The notes beneath the pieces were generated by a model that worked only from the letters and a program-made list of their open reading frames with translations, was not told the origin of the DNA and searched no databases. Shown here piece by piece: positions 20,700-28,419 of a stretch of 28,419 bases of DNA. Position 1 is the stretch's first letter. Each line of letters starts with the position of its first letter. This stretch comes from Isoetes engelmannii (taxonomy: Eukaryota > Streptophyta > Lycopodiopsida > Isoetales > Isoetaceae): positions 1 to 28,419 of the forward strand of contig JAANSK020041132.1 in the NCBI GenBank assembly GCA_011763485.2, read 5' to 3'. A program made the translations under genes and the position numbers.

Positions 20700-21077
20700 A
20701 TTGAAGAATAGAATAGTACTTTGGCAATAGAATTAATTGAATTGCATTGAATTGCATTTTATCATCTGCAGAGGCCAAATGGCCTATGGGACCCAAACAA
20801 GAAGAGAGCAGCATGCCAAACAAATACAGCGTGTGTAGAGTTGAACATCCAACCAGAGACCAACTACTCTCGCACACACCGCAGTAGCATTTAGATTGTT
20901 CTTTGAAACACATGACGACATTAACATTGCTATATGACTGGTCCCATTCACTTGACACTCCATACCTTCATGAGGACTCGAACCCAAACCCATATAAACC
21001 CAATCAAGTGACTTCACACTAGAGGATTGGATATGGGAGCCTCCTCTTTGCAAGAGCGTTGGAGATGGTACTATCAA
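20700..21077 (-). mobile_element. Candidate tRNA-related SINE, minus strand
   Basis: On the minus strand GGTTCGAGTCC (20984-20974) matches the pol III B-box consensus GGTTCGANTCC. It is followed downstream by about 220 bp ending in a simple tail (TGCAATTCAATGCAATTC, near 20755-20735). This is the layout of a plant SINE. A clear A box upstream is missing and no target-site duplication was found, so the call is tentative. Confidence 0.35.
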
Positions 21078-21220
21078 GAAGCTACCTGAACATACATCAA
21101 ACTATCCACGAGGGAGTTGCCCCGACACTAGCCCAAGGAGCATCTGGAATAAATGTGTTTGACATGAAACGCTATGCTTTGTGGCAATTATCTTGCGTAG
21201 CATATATAGCCAAAGGTTGG

Positions 21221-21247
21221 TTTTTTTTTTTTTTTTTTTTTTTTTTT
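21221..21247. repeat. T27 homopolymer at the left edge of the copia fragment
   Basis: Twenty-seven consecutive T residues lie about 45 bp before the first recognisable copia codons. The run may mark the end of a minus-strand retroposed sequence or the junction where the copia element was truncated. Confidence 0.95.
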
Positions 21248-21290
21248 GGATGGGCATATTCACGAGTTATGCCTTGATTTGCTTAGTTAG

Positions 21291-22033
21291 ACCGAGTATA
21301 TACAGGGAGTGCTTGAAAGGTTTAACATGACAGAGAGTAATATTGCTAACACGCCATTGGTTGCAGGACATAAAATTAGCAAAAGAATGTGTCCAAATAC
21401 AACTGAGGAAATAGAATATATGAGAAAAGTGCCTTATAGAAAGTTAACAGGATGTCTAATGTATTTAGCAGGAGCAACCAGACCAGATATAGCTTTTGCA
21501 GTCAATCTTCTGAGCAGATATAACAATAATCCAGGGAGGCAACATTGGACAGCAGCTAAGCGCATTTTGAGATACCTGAAGGGTACAAAGGACTGTGGAA
21601 TTACATATAAAATAAGAGACAATAAGCTGGAAGCATATGCAGATGCAGATTGGGGTGAAACATGGTTGCATTGTCAAGTGCAGAAGCAGAATATTCAGCT
21701 TTGACATTGGCAGCAAAAGAGATAATTTGGATAAGAAGATTACTGGAAGAAGTAGGGATAAATCATATTGAAGCAACCACTTTATATTCTGATAGTACAA
21801 GTGGAATTGCAATGACAAAAAACCCTGTGCTACATGAAAGATCAAAGCACATTGAGATGAAATTGCACTTCATCAGGGAAATGGTAGAAAGGAACTTGAT
21901 ATCAGTAACATACATTCCTACTGAAGTCCAGCTGGCTGATATATTTACTAAAGCTCTCAGAGAGCCAAGGTTCCAAATGCTTAAAGACAAAATTCGTGTA
22001 CAGGAAGTAGGACAGGAAAACACTGCTGCATAA
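21291..22033 (+). pseudogene. copia polyprotein C-terminus (RT tail and RNase H) with internal deletion
   Basis: The frame opens at 21291 after a TAG at 21288-21290. YIQGVLERFNM starts the RT tail, followed by KVPYRKLTGCLMYLAGATRP, DIAFAVNLLSRYNNNPGRQH and AAKRILRYLKGT. RNase H begins at YADADWG (about 21655), then jumps directly to VALSSAEAEYSAL (21665) in another frame. In this family about 30 residues (the STSGYVF..ISWxSKKQ block) normally lie between, so that block is deleted. The rest is normal: YSDSTSGIAMTKNPVLHERS, KHIEMKLHFIREMV and VQLADIFTKAL. The deletion makes this copy non-functional. Confidence 0.92.
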
Positions 22034-22062
22034 AATTACAGGGATATTCAATGAAGGGGAAG

Positions 22063-22618
22063 TGTTGAGATATTAATCTTTACATGAAGACCAATTATAG
22101 ACATTGAGGCAATATTCTTAGCATGAAGTCCAATATTAGCTTGTGAGAAAGTTGACGAGCATCTTGGGAAAAAGGTCTCATGGGATATTTTGAACCACAG
22201 CTGCTTACAAGTTATTTTTAAATCATTGAATATCATAGTGTATATAGGGGATTGTACAGATACGCCCTTTTGTATTGATATTTATAATAAAATTGCTATG
22301 GTGGCCTCGTGAACAGTAAATCCGGCCAGGTGGTTACCTAAGCATCGATCTAGCAGCCGAGATCCGATGCTACAGGCCGAGATTTTGGAACTGCTAGATT
22401 TAGGCGGTTCCATAGATTATAAAGATGTATTTTTTAGATCATTTTGCACACACAGAATGGAGGCAGCATCGATTTGAAGAAGCTCGACTGTGCACTGAAG
22501 TATTTTTCATTATATTTGAGTTCGTTAGGGTTTAGTGCTACAGTTCGTGTGTGACATTTTAAATGTTGTATAAATAACAATTGAAAGGTGTTTTAACTAG
22601 TGTTGAGATTTTACAACA
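22063..22618 (+). repeat. copia 3' LTR, 556 bp
   Basis: It begins TGTTGAGATATT immediately after the polypurine tract and ends TTTTACAACA, giving TGTTG..CAACA inverted termini. Inside are a TATA-like TATATAGGGG at 22241 and AATAAA at 22286-22291, consistent with the promoter and polyadenylation signals of an LTR. The second LTR is not in the window, so the right boundary rests on the terminal motif only. Confidence 0.75.
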
Positions 22619-22636
22619 GAAGTCTTATCCAACAGC

Positions 22637-22858
22637 CTAGCAATCCCCAATTTCTAGTAACATGAACCCTGTCATAGCAATTTTGGCAGCCTTTGACATC
22701 CAAAAGGAATCAGAACTTGCATTATAATCAGGATGAAGCTCTACGAGGCAATAAGCAAGGGCCAGCAACCATGTTTGAATCCAATAATGTACAAAGAGTC
22801 CAACAACCTTCATTGCAGATGAGGAGCTTCCAAAACATGATACAGAAAGATTACGCAT
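22637..22858 (-). CDS. Unidentified exon-like ORF, minus strand
   Basis: I do not recognise it. The frame reads VVGLFVHYWIQTWLLALAYC and LVELHPDYNASSDSFWMSKA, followed by AKIAMT and a possible donor. The composition is protein-like, with a hydrophobic helix followed by an acidic, aromatic region resembling the end of a helical-repeat or membrane protein. There is no recognisable partner exon nearby, so it may be a lone remnant of a gene disrupted by the adjacent copia element. Confidence 0.3.
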   Translation of the reverse strand: MRNLSVSCFGSSSSAMKVVGLFVHYWIQTWLLALAYCLVELHPDYNASSDSFWMSKAAKIAMTGFMLLEIGDC

Positions 22859-24224
22859 TTTTTAAAGCAGACCCCTTTTGCTAGAATTGCAAGGGATGCC
22901 TATTGCAACTAGAAACTCATTATGACAGAAATCAATTGCATGTCCACTTACCAGTGAGTCACTTGTTGGAGCATCCAGAAATGCCAGGGCAGTTCTTCAA
23001 CTTTTGCTGAATATACGAGACATTAGCTGTAGAAGGTGTTCACATGGAAGCTAAGGAACTGATTGATCTCATCAAAACTTTTTGTTGCTCTGTCCATGAG
23101 ACTAGCAAGCAATCCTAGGTTATGACGCCTTCAAGCTTAGCAGCAGTTCTGCCTCTATTCACAATTGTAAATCTTAAAACTTAGCAGTAGTTGCAATAAA
23201 AAAGGGCACGTATCTGGCTACAAGACTCATTTGCAGACACTGGATTTTTTATTCCAGATAGAACTCTTCTTGTATGAAATAAGCTGTCTACAATCAGACT
23301 ACTCTGATTCAGTCATGTGCAGGCATCCTCTAACTGTAGAACACTGTCGTGAAACATAAGCAGTCTCTGCATTTCAAACAAAAGCCGCCTGCATCCTACC
23401 CATCTCATAGAAAATGATTGCCAAGAAAGAAAAATCTTTATCCATTGCTACCCGTGTTTATGGAGAAGCCCAAAGCTCCCTATTCCAAGGGCCGAAAACC
23501 TGACCCCTAGCTCCAAATCCGAAACAATACATTTTTGCTGAAATGCTCCTACGGCAAGAATAAGAGGCATGGTATTGAAGCTGCTTAAATTGAAATCCTG
23601 CTTCCTGCTTCAGAATCCTGCTTCCTGCTGGTTGCAACGAAATCGTTTTGATGTGCTTTACCATAAAAATATGTGTGTTGCCGATACCGTGTTGGTCAGC
23701 GCTGCTGTGTTGGTCAGAGTGCAAGGAATTGGAAAAACTCGAAGAGGAGACAATAATAAAAACCCTAAACCAGATGCGTTCGATATCTGCATGTTAAGTT
23801 TGGTTTAAGAAAAAAATACAGGCCTTGATATTAGGTGTTTATTGTGAGCCCTTGATTAAGGACTCATGGACTCATCTTAACTAGTAAAATAACTGGAGGG
23901 CACAAAAACCATGCAAAGGTGGCTCTAAACCATTGAGAATTTGAAATTAGAAGATGAAAATACAATGGGCACTCCAGATGTACGCATTAGTACACCTTGT
24001 GAAATACGGCCACCAAATCATATAAAAACCATAGGAAAAAATGTATAAAAATACAAAGGAAACCCCCTGTCATTATGCTAGATATTGCATGTGGAACGCG
24101 TAAAGTTTAGACGATTGTATGCACCACCTCCACTTTAAATGTTCCTGATATATAAGTTTTGGTGTTTAGTGTAATTTGAGGACATTTTTCTAATGACAAG
24201 CACAACTTTGACACGCCTTCTTAT
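22859..24224. other. No assignable gene
   Basis: Open frames here (for example 23458-23724 on the minus strand and 23569-23808 on the plus strand) lack known motifs. A telo-box AAACCCTAAA occurs near 23760, and CTGCTTCCTGCTTC-type words repeat near 23595-23625. GCTGTGTTGGTCAG and CGTGTTGGTCAG also repeat near 23690-23715. Confidence 0.3.
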
Positions 24225-24265
24225 CTAGTTCAAAGTACAATACACCCACTGGAGGAATGATTGGA

Positions 24266-24385
24266 CATCTAGCTTCCAATGACAATTAACAAGACAAGTA
24301 TACAAAGAGAGTGCCCTTGTCAAAGCATCTAGCTCCCAATGACAATTAATAAGATAGGTATACAAAGAGAGTGCCCTCGTCAACG
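24266..24385. repeat. Two-copy tandem repeat, 60-bp period
   Basis: CATCTAGCTTCCAATGACAA at 24266 is repeated at 24326 with few changes. Both copies end TACAAAGAGAGTGCCCT.GTCAA.G. The period is a multiple of three, so the minus-strand frame across both copies stays open, but I recognise no protein there. Confidence 0.92.
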
Positions 24386-24709
24386 CAGGCGCTACAAGAT
24401 AGACAAGCAACTTGGTACTTTGTGGGATGTACTTCAGATGAAGAGCGTGATCCTTTACGTGTAAGAGATGTCCTTCCAACAATTGAAGTTAAATGAATTA
24501 AAATCTGCATGCTCCCAACAATTGAAGTAGTTGGGGACAAAGATCAAAGTGTCGGCTCTTGAACTCACAGATAGGATAATCAAAAATTGCCATAAAGTCA
24601 AAATATATCTAGGTGTTGGAGTTCAGCTTTAAAAAGGCACGTGCAATTTTAGAAACTGATTATTAAACAATCTACGTGAACGAGATGCGATGTACTTAAT
24701 TACATATAA

Positions 24710-24788
24710 GGGAATGTCTCTTTGCTTGACATTCCGTGTTGACGCACAATGCCGCCGCATTGCTAAAACACTGCAAAGAGACATTCCC
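24710..24788. repeat. Nested inverted repeat: 16-bp perfect outer stem and two inner stems
   Basis: GGGAATGTCTCTTTGC (24710-24725) is the exact reverse complement of GCAAAGAGACATTCCC (24773-24788). Inside, GTGTT (24736-24740) pairs with AACAC (24667+100, i.e. 24767-24771), and AATGC (24748-24752) pairs with GCATT (24757-24761) around a 4-nt loop. It could be a foldback element, a small MITE remnant or a structured transcript. Confidence 0.8.
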
Positions 24789-25946
24789 GCTACATGGAAG
24801 GCACTTATACAAAATCCAGCAGAGGCAAAATGCAAGCTATATCATAGAATTGCAAGCTAGATGAGTAGAATGCAAGGGAGATCATAAGAACATAAGGTAA
24901 ATTGGCCAAAATGTGAGGTAAACAGTTTAGAACATGAGGTAAATTGCGACAAAGGAATGTAAAAAATATTTGGGCAACAATCCAGTAAAAGAATTTAGGG
25001 TTGAATCACCCAAAGAAGCTCGTCCTCAAAATTTTTACTCGCTTTTGTGGAAAGAAAGTTGTCCACGTGGCAAGGTTTGATGGAAGAAGACTGCAAAGCA
25101 GTTACCAGGGGCCAGAATCCACTATTCTCCTGTCATTTATAAAACGTGGCAAGAACTTCTGATTTGAGTGAACATCATTGCTTGCAGGCCGAATTCCACT
25201 ATTTAGCAACCTTAACCAGGTCTTAGTTAAATTTAGTATTTGGCAATTAGATGCCATTTCCAAAGTTGATCCAAATCTAAACTGCATATGCAAGTGGAAT
25301 ATCAAAGCTTGCGACATCTACAAACATGGCGTATCATTATTTGCTCAAAGTTAATTTAATTCCATCAATCGAATCTGGCCCTAACCAGTGGTAGCCAATC
25401 TCTACCTTGTATTATTCTTGGCTTACTTGATTAAGCCATTGAAGAGATGCATGCATGCCATCTATGTTGGTTGTATGTAGACTCAGCATCCAGGTTGGAA
25501 TGGCTAGCTAAGTAACATAATGGCAATGTATTGGATTGCAAACCCTAGAAAGATGGTCCGAATCTGCTCTCAGCTATAGAAAAATTTGTGTTGACCGAGC
25601 GTGAAGAAGCAAGCTCAGAAGGAGAGCGCAGACATACAAGATGAATAGATACCCCAGATTGCAAAGAAACCCTGTTCCTGCTTCCTATCAAGCCAGACCG
25701 TTCCCCCTGCACTGGATAACCGCCATGTATCTGAGGTGTTACCTGCACAGGATCAAAGATAGCCTCTCCAGGTCGCAAGATAACAGAAAGGTCTTACCTT
25801 CCACCTTACTGCATTGCGAGCCTAGCTTCCTCTTGCATTATAATTATTGTAGCGTGATGCTACTTTATTTATGTCAAATTCGTGTTTAAATCTAGACTTC
25901 TAAGCGAGTCGATCAATTTTTATTATGTTCTTGCCAAAGCCCTCCT
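24789..25946. other. No assignable gene; small local repeats
   Basis: Short repeats such as ATGAGGTAAATTG (about 24893, 24912 and 24935) and TGCAAGCTAGAT-like words (24830-24880) occur. A telo-box-like AAACCCTAG is at about 25542. No coding feature is supportable. Confidence 0.3.
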
Positions 25947-26280
25947 TTGTATCAATGTCAAAGAGATAGCAAGCTAGCTTTGAATTCGAGGGAGGCACCC
26001 GTACCCCACCCTAGATTTCTATCTTTTACGCTTGGTCTTCCAATATCACACGATTGTTTGGCCCACAAGGCAACGACCCTTTACGATGTTAGAGAATGGG
26101 TGTGGCACTGCGACGATGTCGTGGCTCTAATGGGTGATATAACCGTTCTGTCGGATCACCCCAATGACCCAAATCTTGGGGATAATCTCATCTTAAAGGA
26201 GGCAGGCCCTTTTGATGTTGTTGGGGGATACGGAGATGGAACACAGATAGATGAGAGTGTGTCTGTGGTTCTGTTCTTAG
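25947..26280 (+). CDS. Unidentified ORF, possibly an exon truncated by a LINE
   Basis: The ORF continues to 26372, but the last third overlaps the 3' end of the minus-strand LINE fragment. The earlier part (ISHDCLAHKATTLYDVREWV, then VVALMGDITVLSDHPNDPNL, then GPFDVVGGYGDGTQIDESV) has a protein-like, acidic composition, but I do not recognise a family. It could be part of a host gene into which the LINE inserted, or a chance ORF. Confidence 0.25.
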
Positions 26281-26289
26281 GGAGTCAAG

Positions 26290-27085
26290 CAAGCAAGGTG
26301 CAACACAATTCGGTAGCGCATCCGCTCCGCGCGCAAAGGGTCACAGGCCCAAACCCCACCACCCCGATTTAAGTCAACCACGGAGGCCAATTGGCCAATT
26401 AGCGTATTACGGCCCAGGTGAAAAAACCCACTTGGGGAAAAACCGTGGCGGCAATGCGATTGCTGGTATACAAAACAAAGGGGTGGCACCCCAAGCTGAG
26501 TAATCAAAGTAGAGACCTTGACAGAGAAGTGGGACAGAGCCGATGGCGTTCGTCAAGAACCTCCTGAAGATATCACCCAAGAGTTCCTACCGCTTTAGTG
26601 TTGAGCAGGAGATGGTGTGCCTGTCCGGGTATCACTAACTGCGGATACCGTGCTCTAATCTGTTTATAAGAGGGGCAGGTTTGCAGAGCATGGCACTCGT
26701 CCTCAAGGACCCCCTGTTGGTAGCACTGACAAGCCCAGTCCTCCTGCGCTTCCCTTGCCCATCGCCCCATTTCAATGCGGAGGTAGTATCCTCTCGTTCC
26801 GATGGAGGCGATCAGCCTACGCTTTTTCATGGAGAGGGGGGTGAGCAGGTACTGTTGGGGCCCCCACTTGAGCGTGAGATTCACATGTTCTCTATAATGC
26901 CCAAGCTTGACCTGTGCCAAGTCCTGAGCGTCCCAGAGCTTGCCAAGGAAGCAGGTGTCCAGGTAGGCTTTCAACTCGTCATGGTCCTTCGTGCGGACTC
27001 GTACGCACTTGTGTGTCTGGACCTGCCATTGGGACAACCACTGTGTCTGCTTGTCTTTCCAGCAGTGAGTCAAAAATGAAAATCA
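26290..27085 (-). mobile_element. LINE 3' fragment (family 2, copy B), 5'-truncated
   Basis: The minus-strand frame 27073-26573 (166 codons) contains LDTCFLGKLWDAQDLAQVK, LSMKKRRLIASI, LRIEMGRW and a finger region CQCYQQGVLEDECHALQTC followed by YKQIRARYPQL. The C-x-C..H..C arrangement matches the zf-RVT finger at the end of LINE ORF2. Beyond the stop the homology to copy A continues (FLQEVLDERHRLCP-like in B against YLQEVMDMRAQICP in A), then a 3' UTR with a poly-T/poly-A-like segment. RT and endonuclease are absent. The frame is better preserved than in copy A, so this insertion is younger or derives from a more intact source. Confidence 0.8.
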
Positions 27086-27228
27086 ATCGATCGTTACTGC
27101 CTCATCCTACCATTCACAAGCTGTAGCTTACTCCGATGTTCCCTACTTTCCATAGCATACTATGGGCTCCCTTAGCAGCTAAGGTTTTGTTTAGTCTTCC
27201 CTCTTGAAAAATACGTGATCTTAGCTAA

Positions 27229-27260
27229 CCTCCTCCTCCTCCTCCTCCTCCTTCTCCTCC
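27229..27260. repeat. (CCT)n microsatellite
   Basis: Nine or so CCT repeats with one CTT interruption, followed by a C-rich end. Ordinary simple repeat. Confidence 0.95.
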
Positions 27261-28419
27261 CCCCACCGGTTCATTATTTTACTAATCAATCTAACTTCCT
27301 TAGCATTTCGCTATCATATGAGTAATGGAGTTCGTCGTTCATGGTAGGATTGGGAATCCAAAGCAAATCCATACAATACGTACTGATGTAATACCTTGCT
27401 TATGCATCCTCTCGATGCAGAGCCCGGACAACATGCATCTAGATGAGAGGTCCCACTCAATCCAAGGTGGTCTTGGCAAGGATGAATTGTTCGATCGACC
27501 TCACGCCCCGCATGCATTGCAATTGTTCCATCTCATGTGTATAGCGGCAACAAGCATTCTTTATGTTGCTCTGACGCAACACCTGCACCATTTATAGCGG
27601 CAGCCACAAGAACAAGAAGAGAACAAGCTGCAAATAAAGAAACGAGCACAAGTACTGATATTGGTCGTTAAAAAAATGAAAGACGAAGGGGAGAAGGGGA
27701 GAGACGTGACTACTGTTCTTTAGCATCATTATTTTACTTATTTGTTCAAGCAAGATGACGAAAGACTTTTAAGGTGATCAAAATTTATCTGCTGATTAGT
27801 AGAACAGGCGCACTTTTAAAAGTTAGAACACAGGATAACACGTATCTAAAACTAGCATAGGAAGAAAGGAAGCAACATAGGAGCAAGCAGCAAAAACAAT
27901 TGCAACCAGTGATCCCATGCATATTTTAAGCTAACAATAATTTAAGCTGCGGTGTGGAGACTCTTGATTAATTCATTCATTCATTGTTGGCTATGTGTGG
28001 TCCATTTGTTTTGTATAATGCCCGTTTTCTCTCAATGCATGTAAATTTACAACTTGGATAAGTCAACAGGCTGCAGACGAATTCAGGTAATCTGCTGTGA
28101 CAACTTCTAGTGCAAATAAAATATGGACTGCTGTAGATGCATATCGGGCATGGCATGTATAGCTTGAATCAATCTCTCAACTGATAACCCATAACCCAAT
28201 ATATATTCTTATCACCAGGGCAAAATACCCCTGCAGCAGTCTGCTAGAAGTTGCATTGATACCTCATATTCTATGCCCACTCAATTGTACTAGACCCGCA
28301 CTTGCTGCTCAGCCATACAGCAAAACAGGGCCCCTAGTATACAAGATTTACAAATAGCAGGCATAAATTAAAGCTGAAAGCTCTGCCGAGTTTGCATGCC
28401 TTGGAAAGATGAGAGCACG
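27261..28419. other. No assignable gene
   Basis: A plus-strand ORF at 27325-27597 (90 codons) and an opposing one at 27314-27517 overlap each other, and neither has a recognisable motif. The rest up to the window end is AT-rich with no feature that I can support. Confidence 0.3.

Larger units (their letters stand above)
21250..22618 (+). mobile_element. Ty1/copia 3' half: RT end, RNase H, polypurine tract and LTR
   Basis: The fragment starts inside the copia polyprotein and runs through RNase H, a polypurine tract (AAGGGGAAG, 22054-22062) and a 556-bp LTR. Gag, protease, integrase, most of RT and the 5' LTR are absent from the window. The left break is close to the T27 tract. The coding part has an internal deletion with frameshift. 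Confidence 0.88.

Noticed and set aside
20974-20984. Functional tRNA gene on the minus strand
   Set aside because: The B box is present but no acceptor, D or anticodon stem can be formed. A SINE is the better explanation.
27325-27597. 90-codon plus-strand ORF as a gene
   Set aside because: No motif is recognisable and an opposing ORF overlaps it, so it cannot be told from chance.

Overview
The window looks like nuclear DNA of a land plant. It is AT-rich and gene-sparse, with GT-AG introns, plant-type gene families (a CAD1/NSL1-type MACPF protein and a DUF2985-PLAC8 membrane protein), plant-type LINEs with a C-terminal zf-RVT finger, a Ty1/copia fragment with a TG..CA LTR, and telo-box motifs (AAACCCTA). 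The LINE reverse-transcriptase style and gene divergence made me think of a seed-free plant such as a fern, but that is a weak guess. Everything here comes from reading the sequence; no database search was run.

Layout. 1-2.5 kb: an unidentified 136-codon minus-strand ORF and unassigned sequence. 2.5-6.1 kb: an apparently intact seven-exon minus-strand MACPF gene (592 aa). All its exon phases join and the MACPF signature is present. 6.1-6.7 kb: its upstream region. 6.7-10.6 kb: a decayed minus-strand LINE with a Cys-rich/coiled-coil ORF1, an endonuclease, an RT and a terminal zinc finger. 11.2-11.7 kb: a plus-strand thymidine kinase (TK1-type) relic with two in-phase exons and a frameshifted third. 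12-13 kb: local repeats. 13.4-15.1 kb: exon-like segments of an unidentified, probably damaged minus-strand gene, one exon of which carries a perfect 49-bp duplication. 16.2-16.9 kb: a 3' fragment of a second LINE family. 17.7-19.4 kb: an uninterrupted 564-aa DUF2985-PLAC8 gene followed by an A24 tract. 19.7-21.1 kb: tandem repeats and a possible SINE. 21.2-22.6 kb: T27, then the RT/RNase H end of a copia element with its 3' LTR. 22.6-26 kb: mostly unassigned, with an exon-like ORF, a 60-bp duplication and a nested hairpin. 26.3-27.1 kb: a second, inverted copy of the second LINE family. 27.2-28.4 kb: a CCT microsatellite and unassigned DNA.

Only two genes look functional: the MACPF gene and the PLAC8 gene. 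They do not form a pathway together, although MACPF proteins of this class and PLAC8-family proteins have each been linked to cell-surface or stress biology. The rest is mobile-element debris and gene relics. The most notable results are the TK1 relic, which no single ORF reveals, the possible retrogene origin of the PLAC8 gene, and the unusual number of two-copy tandem duplications.
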